A stretch of 64,000 nt of DNA from PALSA-612 sp963704335 (GCA_963704335.1 OY969889.1:124001-188000); one strand, 5' to 3'. Counted from the first letter of the stretch, positions 25,879-34,557 are shown. The notes: generated by a model from the letters alone, not told the origin. Program-made: numbers and translations.

Positions 25879-25887
25879 AGTCGCGCT

Positions 25888-26238
25888 GTGGCAGTCGTCC
25901 GCAAGGAAGACGGCACCGTCGTCTGCGCCGACTGCATCGTCGCCGACTCGGCGTGGGCGCGCAGCAAGGGCCTGCTGGGCCGCTCTTCGCTGGGCGAGGC
26001 CGAGGGGATCCTGCTGCGGCCCGGCTCGTCGATCCACATGTTCTTCATGCGCTTCGCGATCGACGCGGTGTTCCTCGACCGGGAGCTACGGGTGCTGCGC
26101 GTCGCGGCGGACCTGAAGCCGTGGCGGCTGGCGTCGAAGCGCGGCGCCAAGGCCGTGCTCGAGCTGACCGCCGGCCGCTGCGCCCGCGCAGGCGTGCGCG
26201 AGGGTGACCAGCTCGCCCTTGACCCTTTGAGCCAGTAA
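25888..26238 (+). CDS. DUF192 family protein
   Basis: A 116-residue DUF192 protein, a small all-beta family of unknown function. The core features are the WARSKGLLGRSSLGEAEG turn, the conserved SSIHMFFMRFAIDAVFLD strand pair, and the closing GAKAVLELTAGRCARAGVREGD. No signal peptide or transmembrane segment is visible. It starts with GTG at 25888, 9 bp after the M15-like gene, so the two probably share a transcript. Confidence 0.88.
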   Translation: MAVVRKEDGTVVCADCIVADSAWARSKGLLGRSSLGEAEGILLRPGSSIHMFFMRFAIDAVFLDRELRVLRVAADLKPWRLASKRGAKAVLELTAGRCARAGVREGDQLALDPLSQ

Positions 26239-26255
26239 CCCCCGTCTGCAAACGC

Positions 26256-26284
26256 CACGACCCGGTGTCAGACACCAGGTCGTG
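26256..26284. terminator. Strong inverted repeat between convergent genes
   Basis: CACGACC and GGTGTC face GACACC and GGTCGTG across single unpaired bases, giving a 29-bp near-perfect hairpin. It lies between the DUF192 gene (plus, ends 26238) and the secreted protein gene (minus, ends 26393). Its inner core GGTGTCAGACACC is the same length and layout as AGTGCCTGGCACT in the two dispersed repeats. No T tract follows on either strand, so it is either a weak bidirectional terminator or a repeat element. Confidence 0.5.
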
Positions 26285-26392
26285 TCCGCATTGGTCGTGA
26301 AGTCGGCGCTGAGCAGGAGGTTTCTCACGACCCGATGGCCGGAGGGACCGGCCGAAGCGGTCGTCGAGACGTGGCCTAGAAAGACAGGGCTG

Positions 26393-27076
26393 CTAAGGGG
26401 CGCGCAGCGTCTTCGTGATCGTGCGCGTGGCGCCGCCCTGCGTCTTCACCTGGACGACGAGGCGGAGGCGCGTGCCCTTCTTCACCGTCGACGGGATGAT
26501 CCATGTCGAGAGATCCTGCTTCGGCGCGTCGACGAGGAAGTTGTCCGTCGCGAGCTTCCGCTCGGCCAGCTTCTTGCTGCCGGCGAAGAGTCGCGCCGTG
26601 AAGAACCCCTTGCGCTCGTTGGCCGTCCAAGTCGTCGTGATGAGGAACGTCCGCTGCAGCCCGTACGTCTTCACCGCGATCGACATCCTCGAGATGCTCG
26701 GGCGGATGACGAACGAGCTGACCGGGCTGAACAGATGCCGGTCCTCCGCCGTCTTGCCAGCGACGTGCCAGTAGTACTTGCCGGCCGGAAGCGGGCGCTC
26801 GGGCGTCCATTTCGTCATGTCCGACTCGAGCACGCCGATCTCGACGAGCTCGGCCGGCATGAAGTCGAGGGTGCCGGGGTTGATCTTCGGCGAGCGGGCC
26901 ACCGAGACGGATTCGACGCCTTCGTTCGCCGGCAACGACCACTGGAACACGGGACGCATCGTCGTCATCGACGCACCGGGCTTCGGTGACATCGGCGTCG
27001 GCGAGGCGCCCGCGCCGGCAACCGCAACCGTCGCAACGACAGCAACCGCAACGCCTGCACGGGCGAGCATCCGCAT
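26393..27076 (-). CDS. Secreted beta-sandwich protein
   Basis: A 227-residue exported protein with a signal peptide at about 1-25 (ARAGVAVAVVATVAVAGAGA). A fibronectin III-like segment follows (FQWSLPANEGVESVSVARS, then LPAGKYYWHVAGKT), and then a second beta-rich domain (ISRMSIAVKTYGLQRTF to the end) that ends TRTITKTLRAP. No catalytic motif or anchor is seen. The pattern of an FNIII-like region followed by an all-beta tail resembles other small wall-associated proteins in this window. Function unknown. It lies 64 bp after glmS on the same strand. Confidence 0.78.
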   Translation of the reverse strand: MRMLARAGVAVAVVATVAVAGAGASPTPMSPKPGASMTTMRPVFQWSLPANEGVESVSVARSPKINPGTLDFMPAELVEIGVLESDMTKWTPERPLPAGKYYWHVAGKTAEDRHLFSPVSSFVIRPSISRMSIAVKTYGLQRTFLITTTWTANERKGFFTARLFAGSKKLAERKLATDNFLVDAPKQDLSTWIIPSTVKKGTRLRLVVQVKTQGGATRTITKTLRAP

Positions 27077-27140
27077 GACTACCGCGTCGGCAGCAACGCC
27101 GAGCCGCCGCGTCCCCCAAACGGGGCACGCGGCCCCGGAC

Positions 27141-28967
27141 TTACTCGACCGTTACCGTCTTCGCGAGGTTCCGCGGCTGGTCGATGTTCAGACCACGGAG
27201 GCGGGCGATCTTGTACGCGAGCAGCTGGAGCGGCACGACGGCCAGAGGAGCCTGGAGCAGCGGGTGCGTGCGAGGGACGAAGATGACGTCGTCGGCGTGG
27301 TGCTGGATGTCCTCGTTGCCGTCCGTGGCGATCGCGATCACGTTGGCGCCGCGGGCCCGCACCTCCTGGATGTTCGACACCACCTTGTCGTAGATCGACG
27401 AATCGGTCGCGACGCAGACGACGGGCGTCTGCTCGTCGAGCAGCGCGATCGGCCCGTGCTTCATCTCACCGGCCGAGTACGCCTCGGTCGGGATGTACGA
27501 GAGCTCCTTGAGCTTCAGAGCACCCTCGAGACAGACCGGCAGGCCGACGTTTCGCCCGAGGTAGAGAAAGAACGGCTTGTCGTAGTGGCGGTGCGCCACC
27601 TCGTCGATCGGGTGGTCACCCGCGAGGAACGACGCCATCTTCGCCGGCAGCTCGTGCACCTCCTCGAGCAGCGAGGCGATCTCTGCTTCTGGCAGCGTCT
27701 TGCGCTCCTGCGCGAGCTTCAGCGCCACGAGATAGAAGAGCGCGACCTGGGACGTGAACGTCTTCGTGGCGGCGACGCTCATCTCCAGCCCCGCCCGCGT
27801 GTAGAGAACAGAGTCCACTTCCCGCGTGATCTGCGTGCCCATCATGTTCGTGATGGCAAGGGTGTGAGCGCGGGACTCCCTCGCCAGGCGCATCGCCGCC
27901 AGTGTGTCGGCGGTCTCGCCCGACTGCGTGATGCCGATGACGAGCGTGTCACGCGAGAGCACGGGGTTGCGATAGCGCCATTCGCTGGCGATGTCGTGCT
28001 CCACGGGGATACGCGCCCATTCCTCGATCGCGTAGCGGGCGACGACGCCGGAGTGGTACGCGGTGCCGCAGGCGACGATGACGACGCGGCGCAGGTTGCG
28101 CAGCCCCTCGGGATCCAGGCCCAGCCCGTCCAGCTCGAGCCGCCCGTGGCGGATCCGGTCGCCGATCGTCTCCTCGATCGCGTCCGGCTGCTCGTAGATC
28201 TCCTTGAGCATGAACGTCTCGAAGCCGCCCTTCTCGGCCGCCTCGATGTCCCAGTCGACCTGGTCGACCTTCCGGAAGACCTCCTCGCCGTCCACCGTCC
28301 AGAAGGTGGCGCCATCCTGCGTCACGGCGACGATCTCGTCGTCCTCGATGATCTGGACGCTCTTCGTGTCGCCCAGGAAGGCTGCCGCGGTCGAGGCGAG
28401 GAACATCTCTTCCTGGCCGACGCCTACGAGCAGCGGGCACTGGTGCCGCGCCCCGACGAGCAGCTTCGGGTGCTCACGGTGGAGGACGACGAACGCGAAG
28501 TGCCCTTCCAGCTCGGCGTAGGCGGCGCGCACCGCGGAAACGAGGTCGCCCTTGTAGTGGCGCTCGACGAGGTGCGAGATGACCTCGGCGTCCGTCTCCG
28601 ACGAGAACTCGTGACCTTCGTCCAGCAGCGACGCCTTCAGCTCGCGGTAGTTCTCGACGATCCCGTTGAGCACGAGGTCGATGTCGCCCTGGAGGCAGCC
28701 TGTCAGCGGGTGCGCGTTCTCCGCGCAGACGCGGCCGTGCGTGGCCCAGCGCGTGTGCCCGACGCCGGTGGTTGCCAGGGACTTGCTGTTCGCCGCGGCG
28801 TCCTTCAGTCCCTGGAGGTTGCCGACGGAGCGGATCTCGGCGAGCTTCCCGTTCTCGACGAGCGCCAGGCCGGCCGAGTCATAGCCGCGATACTCGAGCC
28901 GCTCGAGGCCGTTCAGGAGGATCGGCTGTGCGATCCGGGTGCCGACGTATCCGATGATCCCGCACAT
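27141..28967 (-). CDS. glmS: Glutamine-fructose-6-phosphate aminotransferase (isomerising)
   Basis: A 608-residue GlmS making glucosamine-6-phosphate from fructose-6-phosphate and glutamine, the entry to UDP-GlcNAc and peptidoglycan. After Met removal the N-terminal nucleophile is Cys2 (MCGIIGYVG). Next come GLERLEYRGYDSAG, GHTRWATHG, two SIS domains (CGTAYHSGVVARYAIE, then GITQSGETADT) and the closing NLAKTVTVE. The ATG at 28967 is fixed by the catalytic Cys. A -10-like GATAAT lies just 7 bp upstream of the start, so the transcript is probably leaderless. glmM lies upstream on the same strand, placing two consecutive steps of the pathway together. Confidence 0.97.
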   Translation of the reverse strand: MCGIIGYVGTRIAQPILLNGLERLEYRGYDSAGLALVENGKLAEIRSVGNLQGLKDAAANSKSLATTGVGHTRWATHGRVCAENAHPLTGCLQGDIDLVLNGIVENYRELKASLLDEGHEFSSETDAEVISHLVERHYKGDLVSAVRAAYAELEGHFAFVVLHREHPKLLVGARHQCPLLVGVGQEEMFLASTAAAFLGDTKSVQIIEDDEIVAVTQDGATFWTVDGEEVFRKVDQVDWDIEAAEKGGFETFMLKEIYEQPDAIEETIGDRIRHGRLELDGLGLDPEGLRNLRRVVIVACGTAYHSGVVARYAIEEWARIPVEHDIASEWRYRNPVLSRDTLVIGITQSGETADTLAAMRLARESRAHTLAITNMMGTQITREVDSVLYTRAGLEMSVAATKTFTSQVALFYLVALKLAQERKTLPEAEIASLLEEVHELPAKMASFLAGDHPIDEVAHRHYDKPFFLYLGRNVGLPVCLEGALKLKELSYIPTEAYSAGEMKHGPIALLDEQTPVVCVATDSSIYDKVVSNIQEVRARGANVIAIATDGNEDIQHHADDVIFVPRTHPLLQAPLAVVPLQLLAYKIARLRGLNIDQPRNLAKTVTVE

Positions 28968-28974
28968 AGGTCGA

Positions 28975-28980
28975 ATTATC
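28975..28980 (-). promoter_or_regulatory. -10-like box for leaderless glmS
   Basis: On the minus strand GATAAT is followed by TCGACCT and then the glmS ATG. Initiation 6-8 bases after a -10 box would fall at or next to the start codon, giving a leaderless message. No good -35 hexamer is visible at 16-18 bp spacing, so the call rests on the -10 box and its position. Confidence 0.4.
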
Positions 28981-29031
28981 CCCCGTTCGCCTGAAATGTC
29001 CTGCAAAAAGCACGACGAGCCCGGCCTCCTC

Positions 29032-29055
29032 ACCGCACCCAGCGTCGGGTGCGGT
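29032..29055 (-). terminator. Hairpin after glmM
   Basis: ACCGCACCC (29032-29040) pairs with GGGTGCGGT (29047-29055) across a 6-base loop. The stem touches the glmM stop codon. With the separate glmS promoter, it suggests that glmM and glmS are separately transcribed in spite of adjacency. No T run follows. Confidence 0.4.
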
Positions 29056-30323
29056 CAGCCGAGCTCCTCTGCTACAAGCGCCGCGATGCTAGCACAGAGG
29101 GCCTTCGATTCCTCTTCCGTCGAGGTCTCCGCGAGCACCCGCACGACCGGCTCCGTGCCGGACGGGCGCACGAGCACACGGCCCGCCGAGCCGAGCTCTG
29201 CATTCACGCGGTCGACTTCGGCGCGGAGGATGTCGGTGAGCTCCTTGCTCGAGACGGGAACGTTCTCGATCGCCTGCGGGTAGCGCTCCAGCACGGCCGC
29301 GGCTTCGGAGAGCTTCCGGCCGCCGAGTGCGCGGCAGAGCAGCAGGCTGGCGGCAAGCCCGTCTCCCGCCACGTGCCCGTTGAGATAGATGACGTGACCG
29401 GACTGCTCACCGCCGAGCACCCCGCCCTCGCGCTTGAGCGCCTCGAGCACGTAGCGGTCGCCGACGTCGGTAGTGAGAACCCGGATCCCGCGCTCCTCCA
29501 TCAGCCGGTGGAAGCCGAGATTCGTCATCCGCGTGACGGCGACGAGGTCGACGCCGAGGTCGAGCGCGAGGATGGCGACGATGGCGTCACCGTCGACCGC
29601 CTTCCCGCGCTCGTCTACGGCCAGCATGCGGTCGCCGTCGCCGTCGAAGGCGACCCCGAAGTCGCAGCCCTCGCCGGTCACGACCTGCCGCAGCGCGCTG
29701 AGGTCGGTGGCGCCGCAACCGACGTTGATGTTGTGGCCGTCGGGCTTGTCGCCGATGGCGAGCACGTCGGCGCCCAGCTCCTCGAATGCGGCGGGGGCGA
29801 TGGACGAGTACGCGCCGTTGGCGCAGTCCACCGCCAGCTTGAGGCCGGCGAGGTCGCTGCCGAACTGCTCGACGACGTGGCGGACGTAGCTCGACCCGAC
29901 CACCTCCAGGTTGTCGATGCCGCCTTCCTCCTCGTCCCGCGGCGCCGCGTCGAGCAGCGCCTCGATCTCTTCCTCGGCGGCGTCCGTGAGCTTGCCGCCG
30001 TCCCCGTCGAAGAGCTTGACGCCGTTGTACTCGGGCGGGTTGTGCGAAGCCGAGATGACGGCGGCGAGGTCGAGCGAGAGCAGCGCGACGGCCGGCGTGG
30101 GCAGGATGCCCGCCAGTACGGCATGGCCGCCGGCCGAGGCTACGCCCGAGGCGAAGGCGCGCTCGAGCTCGCGCCCCGACGCGCGCGTGTCGCGTCCCAC
30201 GAGCACCGCGCCGCCGCCCGCCCAGATGGTCGCCGCGCGGCCGAGCCGCTCGACGAGCTCTGGAGTGAGATCCTTCCCGACGACTCCCCGTACGCCGTCG
30301 GTGCCGAAGTAGCGTCGCGCCAA
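29055..30323 (-). CDS. glmM: Phosphoglucosamine mutase
   Basis: A 422-residue alpha-D-phosphohexomutase converting glucosamine-6-phosphate to glucosamine-1-phosphate. The start MARRYFGTDGVRGVVG is diagnostic. The phospho-serine loop is ISASHNPPEYNGVKLF, the Mg-binding loop is DGDGDRML, and the sugar-binding GGEQSGHVI and phosphate-binding RPSGTEPVVRV motifs follow. It is slightly shorter than the usual 445 residues, mainly in the middle domain. It lies 10 bp after rpsI on the same strand, so it can be read from the rplM-rpsI transcript. The order rplM-rpsI-glmM is a common actinobacterial arrangement. Confidence 0.97.
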   Translation of the reverse strand: MARRYFGTDGVRGVVGKDLTPELVERLGRAATIWAGGGAVLVGRDTRASGRELERAFASGVASAGGHAVLAGILPTPAVALLSLDLAAVISASHNPPEYNGVKLFDGDGGKLTDAAEEEIEALLDAAPRDEEEGGIDNLEVVGSSYVRHVVEQFGSDLAGLKLAVDCANGAYSSIAPAAFEELGADVLAIGDKPDGHNINVGCGATDLSALRQVVTGEGCDFGVAFDGDGDRMLAVDERGKAVDGDAIVAILALDLGVDLVAVTRMTNLGFHRLMEERGIRVLTTDVGDRYVLEALKREGGVLGGEQSGHVIYLNGHVAGDGLAASLLLCRALGGRKLSEAAAVLERYPQAIENVPVSSKELTDILRAEVDRVNAELGSAGRVLVRPSGTEPVVRVLAETSTEEESKALCASIAALVAEELG

Positions 30324-30333
30324 GGGCGCGACG

Positions 30334-30729
30334 TTAGCGCTTAGCCCACTGAGGCGCTTTGCGAGCCTTCTTGAGGCCGGCCTTCTTGCGCTCGACCATG
30401 CGCGCGTCGCGGGCGAGGAAGCCCTCGCGCTTCAGCGGCACGCGGAGCTCGGGATCGGCCTCGACGAGCGCGCGCGCGACACCGTGTCGCACTGCCCCGG
30501 CCTGGCCGGTCGGGCCGCCGCCGTGGACGCGGACGCGAACGTCGTAGGTTCCTTCAGCCTCGGCCACCTTCAGCGGCGAAACGACCTGCACACGGTGGAT
30601 CGTGCGCTTGAAGTAGTCGTCGAGCGTCCGGCCGTTGATCCACCACGTGCCGTCGCCGGGCTTGAGGATCACGCGCGCTACGGATGTCTTGCGCTTACCC
30701 GTGCCGCGGTACTGCGCGACGTCGGCCAT
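30334..30729 (-). CDS. rpsI: 30S ribosomal protein S9 (uS9)
   Basis: A 131-residue uS9. The RGTGKRKTSVARV start, WWINGRTLDDYF, GGGPTGQAGAVRHGVARAL and the basic C-terminal tail ending KAPQWAKR are all present. In the family the tail contacts tRNA in the P site and usually ends in KR. The start overlaps the rplM stop by one base (TGATG), so it is translationally coupled to L13. Confidence 0.98.
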   Translation of the reverse strand: MADVAQYRGTGKRKTSVARVILKPGDGTWWINGRTLDDYFKRTIHRVQVVSPLKVAEAEGTYDVRVRVHGGGPTGQAGAVRHGVARALVEADPELRVPLKREGFLARDARMVERKKAGLKKARKAPQWAKR

Positions 30730-31175
30730 CAGCTACCCACCTCCAGCGGTTGCGGCGCCTGCGCCTCGTGCGGATGCTCGGGGCCGGCGTAGATCTTGAG
30801 CTTCGTGATCTGGGCGCGCCCGAGGCGGTTCCGCGGCAGCATGCCCTTGACGGCCTTCCGCAGCACCTCCGTCGGCCTGCGCTCGAGCTGCTCGCGCAGC
30901 GTGCGCTTGCGAAGGCCGCCCGGATAGCCCGAGTGGCGGTAGTAGATCTTCTCGTCGAGCTTCTTGCCGGTCACGGCGATCTTCTCGGCGTTGACCACGA
31001 TCACGAAGTCGCCGGTGTCCACGTGCGGCGTGTACTGCGGCTTGTTCTTGCCGCGGAGCGCATCGGCAATGGGCACGGCGAGACGCCCGAGGGTCTTGCC
31101 CTCGGCATCCACGATGAGCCAACGGCGCTCGACCTCGCCGGGCTTCGCGTTCCAGGTCTTGGATCCGGCCTTCAT
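30729..31175 (-). CDS. rplM: 50S ribosomal protein L13 (uL13)
   Basis: A 148-residue uL13. The diagnostic stretches are RRWLIVDAEGKTLGRLA, GDFVIVVNAEKIAVTGKK, YYRHSGYPGGLR and KGMLPRNRLGR. It opens the rplM-rpsI-glmM cluster on the minus strand. A -10-like TACAAT lies 43 bp upstream of the ATG at 31175. The intervening leader contains a CCGGCGGG stretch that could fold, in keeping with autogenous control known for L13-S9 operons in other bacteria. No L13 leader motif is recognised here. Confidence 0.98.
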   Translation of the reverse strand: MKAGSKTWNAKPGEVERRWLIVDAEGKTLGRLAVPIADALRGKNKPQYTPHVDTGDFVIVVNAEKIAVTGKKLDEKIYYRHSGYPGGLRKRTLREQLERRPTEVLRKAVKGMLPRNRLGRAQITKLKIYAGPEHPHEAQAPQPLEVGS

Positions 31176-31217
31176 GTGACGTAAAAAGTGGCGGACTCAT
31201 GCGCCCGCCGGTGGGAG

Positions 31218-31223
31218 ATTGTA
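31218..31223 (-). promoter_or_regulatory. -10-like box upstream of rplM
   Basis: On the minus strand TACAAT lies 43 bp before the rplM ATG, a suitable position for a short leader. The best -35 candidates nearby are weak (CAATCA at 17 bp spacing, TGTCAA at 20 bp), so only the -10 box is proposed. Confidence 0.35.
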
Positions 31224-31315
31224 GCAGTGTGGGCACCGCCTGATTGACACCGCCCACCACGGGCCGTACCCGCTCTCTCCCACGGCGGTACCAGCGAACC
31301 GGGCGCAGAATTGCA

Positions 31316-31328
31316 GCAGGAGTCAAGG
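31316..31328 (+). promoter_or_regulatory. Conserved upstream block of collagen-like genes 1 and 4, copy 1
   Basis: GCAGGAGTCAAGG occurs here and again at 36331-36343. In both cases the block ends exactly 69 bp before the start ATG of a collagen-like gene, and the following bases are also partly conserved (GTGAAAGCCG against GCGAACGCCG, then GTA boxes, then GGAGGAACG before the start). It is a candidate promoter element or activator site shared by the pair. Confidence 0.5.
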
Positions 31329-31396
31329 ATGCTCTGGTGAAAGCCGATGAGCCGTATACGCTTGCGGACCGAATTCGACTGCGACCAGGAGGAACG

Positions 31397-32776
31397 ATGA
31401 CGCGCCGAGCACGACGGAGCATGACTCTTCTCGCGGCCGTGGCGACGGCTGTCGTTGTGACCCCCGCCGCACTTGCGCACGGCGGTAACAGCGACCCCAA
31501 CGCCATCCACGCCTGCGTGAACCGGGTCGGCGAGGTGCGCATCATCGGCTACATGGGATATCCCGGCGGGATCAACGGCGCCTGCCCGACGCTCGGCGGC
31601 CCCTGGGCAATCGTTCACTGGAACGCGGCCGGCACCGGCACCACAGGTGCTTCGGGCCCGTCCGGGCCGACGGGCGCCACCGGCGCCACAGGAGCAACAG
31701 GCGCGACCGGAGCAACCGGAGCAACCGGCGCGACGGGCGCAACCGGCGCCACTGGCCCGAGCGGCCCCGCAGGCCCGACCGGTGCCACGGGTGCCACCGG
31801 CGCGAGCGGCGCCTCGGGTGCCTCAGGACCTTCAGGCGCCTCCGGTGCCTCCGGCCCGAGCGGCGCTTCCGGTGTTTCCGGTGCCTCAGGAGCGTCGGGT
31901 GCTTCCGGCCCGAGCGGCCCTTCCGGCCCGACTGGTGCTACGGGAGTAACGGGTGCCACTGGTGCCACCGGCACTAGCGGCCCCTCGGGCGCCTCCGGTG
32001 CTTCAGGTCCGAGCGGCGCTTCGGGTGCATCAGGAGCGTCGGGTGCTTCCGGCCCGAGCGGCCCTTCCGGCCCGACCGGTGCTACGGGAGTAACGGGTGC
32101 CACGGGAGCGACCGGCCCCAGCGGTCCTGCCGGCCCGAGCGGCCCGGGTGGTCCGACAGGAGCAACCGGGGCAACAGGCGCAACGGGCGCGAGCGGCCCG
32201 GCTGGAACAGGTGCGAGTGGCCCGAGCGGCCCGCAGGGCGCAACCGGGGCAACCGGCGCGACAGGCCCGAGCGGCCCAGCCGGCGGAGCGGGTGTGAGCG
32301 GCCCCAGCGGCCCAGCAGGCACGGGCGCATCAGGTCCCAGCGGCCCACAGGGTCCTTCGGGCCCGAGCGGCCCGGCGGGCACTGGCTCGAGCGGCCCGAG
32401 CGGCCCTGCCGGCACGACGTTCAACTCGGGCACGTTCAGCCTGGCGGCGGCGGTCACCGTGCCGGCTGCAACGCGCATCCTGACCTCGGATGACGACAGC
32501 GACTCGTGCGACGTTCCGGCCGGCACCGAAGCCTGCATGTCCCACCTCAGCGCGATGGGCTCGGTGTCAGTGACGATGACAGGCATCACGGGCTGCGCAA
32601 CCGCAGCGACGAAGCTCATCGTGACGGCGCGAAACCTCCCCTCGAGCGTCTGGCTCCAGAACGCCACCTGCACCGCTACGGCGAACCAGGCCCAGATCAC
32701 GCTGGTCACGGCCAGGACCGACGTTGGGACCTCGGTGGCGGTGGCGACCCAGTTCCACTGGATCGTCATTCCGTAG
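31397..32776 (+). CDS. Secreted collagen-like protein 1 (type I head)
   Basis: A 459-residue exported protein in three parts. A signal peptide (about 1-27, cleavage after ALA) leads to a head domain of about 50 residues with HGGNSDPNAIHACVNRVGEV, MGYPGGINGAC and WAIVHW, which has two Cys. Then come about 87 consecutive Gly-X-Y triplets (about 79-339), nearly all GAT, GAS, GPS, GPT or GPA, with no Lys or Glu. The C-terminal 120 residues (TTFNSGTFSLAA to FHWIVIP) contain four Cys and do not resemble the tails of the other three. The Gly-X-Y tract should trimerise as a collagen-like rod, and Thr/Ser in the Y position could be glycosylated. AGGAGG at 31387-31392 fixes the ATG at 31397. Confidence 0.93.
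   Translation: MTRRARRSMTLLAAVATAVVVTPAALAHGGNSDPNAIHACVNRVGEVRIIGYMGYPGGINGACPTLGGPWAIVHWNAAGTGTTGASGPSGPTGATGATGATGATGATGATGATGATGATGPSGPAGPTGATGATGASGASGASGPSGASGASGPSGASGVSGASGASGASGPSGPSGPTGATGVTGATGATGTSGPSGASGASGPSGASGASGASGASGPSGPSGPTGATGVTGATGATGPSGPAGPSGPGGPTGATGATGATGASGPAGTGASGPSGPQGATGATGATGPSGPAGGAGVSGPSGPAGTGASGPSGPQGPSGPSGPAGTGSSGPSGPAGTTFNSGTFSLAAAVTVPAATRILTSDDDSDSCDVPAGTEACMSHLSAMGSVSVTMTGITGCATAATKLIVTARNLPSSVWLQNATCTATANQAQITLVTARTDVGTSVAVATQFHWIVIP
31886..32103 (+). repeat. 144-bp-period direct repeat within collagen-like gene 1
   Basis: The segment at 31886-31959 recurs at 32030-32103 with one or two differences over 74 bp, an offset of 144 bp or 16 triplets. It begins TCAGGAGCGTCGGG and ends ACGGGTGCCAC. 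Closely related segments, with a few substitutions, occur in genes 2 (near 33844-33917) and 3 (near 35390-35460). This suggests recent duplication and exchange between the genes. Confidence 0.7.
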
Positions 32777-32802
32777 CGCAGACGCACAGGTGACTTGACT
32801 GA

Positions 32803-32834
32803 CGGGAGGCCTTCGGGCCTCCCGTTTCCTTTTG
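32803..32834 (+). terminator. Rho-independent terminator after collagen-like gene 1
   Basis: CGGGAGGCC (32803-32811) pairs with GGCCTCCCG (32816-32824) around a TTCG tetraloop and is followed by TTTCCTTTT. This is the clearest intrinsic terminator in the window. It isolates gene 1 from gene 2. Confidence 0.9.
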
Positions 32835-32870
32835 CGGGGATCGGCGTTAGTCCGTTTTACAACCCGCCGT

Positions 32871-32898
32871 TTGACATCGGCGGGATCGTTTGTAGGTT
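32871..32898 (+). promoter_or_regulatory. Sigma-70-like promoter of collagen-like gene 2
   Basis: TTGACA (32871-32876) and TAGGTT (32893-32898) are separated by 16 bp. The same hexamers, spacing and downstream GGAGGCTCGATYC occur before gene 3, which supports a real shared promoter. The -35 box matches the consensus. Confidence 0.7.
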
Positions 32899-32928
32899 GG
32901 AGGCTCGATCCGAGCAACCGGGAGACGG

Positions 32929-34557
32929 ATGGGCCGAAGTCGATCGAGGCGGGGAATAGCCGTTGCGGCAGTGAGTCTTCTCGCCGTGCCTGCGGCCTTC
33001 GGGCACGGCGGCGACCCGACCCGCATCCACGCCTGCGTGATTCCCCCGCAGAACGTCGTGATCATCGCCTATGCACCCGGGCTCGGCGGGGACCCGGGCT
33101 TCGACTGCTCCACGCAGACCAACAATTCCGGGCACTGGAAGAACCTTGACTGGCCCAGCCTGCTCGGGGGCGGCGCCAAGGGCGCCACCGGCGCGACCGG
33201 CCCATCGGGCCCCTCCGGCCCGTCCGGCCCGTCAGGCCCGCTGGGGGCCACCGGTCCGAGCGGCCCCTCGGGGCCGCAGGGTGCTACGGGTCCCACAGGC
33301 GCCACCGGCGCGACAGGCGCTACCGGCGCTACCGGCCCCTCGGGCCCGCAGGGCGCCACGGGTGCGACAGGCGCCACCGGCCCGACCGGCGCCACGGGGG
33401 CAACTGGCGCGACAGGCGCCACCGGAGCAACAGGCGCGACCGGTGCGACCGGCCCGACCGGAGCCACCGGAGCTACCGGAGCGACCGGCCCTTCCGGCCC
33501 GCAGGGCGCCACCGGTGCGACAGGCGCGACCGGCTCAACCGGTCCCACAGGTGCAACCGGAGCGACCGGAGCGACCGGCCCCTCCGGCCCGCAGGGCGCC
33601 ACCGGAGCAACAGGCGCCACAGGCCCGACCGGCGCCACCGGAGCAACCGGAGCCTCCGGCGCAACGGGCGCAACCGGAGCAACGGGCCCGTCCGGCCCCT
33701 CAGGTCCGCAGGGTGTAACGGGCGCGACCGGACCCACCGGCGCTACAGGCGCGACCGGAGCAACCGGCCCGTCCGGCCCTTCGGGTACCTCCGGCGTCCG
33801 GCCCGGTGCTTCCGGCCCGAGTGGCGCTTCCGGCGCTTCGGGTGCCTCAGGAGCGTCGGGTGCTTCTGGCCCGAGCGGCCCGGCAGGCCCGACTGGTGCT
33901 ACGGGAGCAACGGGTGCGACGGGTGCAACCGGGGCTAGCGGCGCTTCCGGCGCTTCGGGTGCTTCCGGACCAAGCGGCCCGGCAGGGCCAACCGGTGCGA
34001 CCGGTGCGACAGGTGCCAGTGGGACAAGCGGCGCGGCCGGCTCGAGCGGCCCGCCAGGGCCGACAGGCGCGTCGGGACAAAAGGGCACCACCGGTACGTC
34101 CGGGTCCACGGGTCCCACAGGCCCGACCGGCCCAAGCGGCCCAGCCGGCCCGAGCGGTGTAGCCGGCCCATCGGGGCCGAAGGGCACGACCGGCGCCACC
34201 GGCGCCACCGGCGCGACCGGCTCGGGGGCCACCGGCCCGAGTGGCCCGTCGGGGCTGTCAGGCACGACTTCGAACACGACCGTGCAGGGTGAGATAACGA
34301 CGTCGCCGACCGCCACGGGGCCAATTACCGTGGACTGCGGTATGAACAACCATGCGACGGGCGGAGGAGCGGTACAGCGTGGCAATTTCGTCCTGGGCGA
34401 CCACATGATCTCGAGCTACCCGTCCACTGGCCTGGGCGGCACCCCGGTGGGGGACGGAACCTTGAACCCGCAGTTCTGGACTTCCCGCTTCGAGCCGCAC
34501 GAGGGGGGCACAGACGACGGCTGGCTCGTCTTCGCGCTCTGCACGCCGAACCCGTAG
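32929..34557 (+). CDS. Secreted collagen-like protein 2 (type II head)
   Basis: A 542-residue exported protein. After the signal peptide (about 1-25) comes a type II head with HGGDPTRIHACVIPPQN, YAPGLGGDPGFDCST and NNSGHWKNLDWPSLL. About 120 Gly-X-Y triplets follow (about 85-445), rich in GAT with inserted GPS and GPQ. One break (GTSGVRPGASG) separates a GAT-rich half from a GAS-rich half. The C-terminal 97-residue domain has the layout Cys-(7)-GGG ... SSYPS ... W ... FALCTPNP, shared with proteins 3 and 4. GGGAG precedes the ATG at 32929. Probably a trimeric rod with a globular tip displayed on the cell or on spore-like surfaces. Confidence 0.93.
   Translation: MGRSRSRRGIAVAAVSLLAVPAAFGHGGDPTRIHACVIPPQNVVIIAYAPGLGGDPGFDCSTQTNNSGHWKNLDWPSLLGGGAKGATGATGPSGPSGPSGPSGPLGATGPSGPSGPQGATGPTGATGATGATGATGPSGPQGATGATGATGPTGATGATGATGATGATGATGATGPTGATGATGATGPSGPQGATGATGATGSTGPTGATGATGATGPSGPQGATGATGATGPTGATGATGASGATGATGATGPSGPSGPQGVTGATGPTGATGATGATGPSGPSGTSGVRPGASGPSGASGASGASGASGASGPSGPAGPTGATGATGATGATGASGASGASGASGPSGPAGPTGATGATGASGTSGAAGSSGPPGPTGASGQKGTTGTSGSTGPTGPTGPSGPAGPSGVAGPSGPKGTTGATGATGATGSGATGPSGPSGLSGTTSNTTVQGEITTSPTATGPITVDCGMNNHATGGGAVQRGNFVLGDHMISSYPSTGLGGTPVGDGTLNPQFWTSRFEPHEGGTDDGWLVFALCTPNP

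Noticed and set aside
26778..28994. A 738-codon plus-strand open frame antisense to glmS, and similar long antisense frames over tadB, the M29 peptidase and asnB
   Set aside because: High GC third positions leave antisense frames open. The minus- or plus-strand genes have complete families, motifs and starts, and the antisense products look like Arg/Asp/Val-rich mirror text.
31244..31272. Plus-strand TTGACA at 31244-31249 as promoter of collagen-like gene 1
   Set aside because: The matching -10 (TACCCG) is poor, and nothing equivalent occurs before gene 4, whereas GCAGGAGTCAAGG is kept at fixed distance in both.
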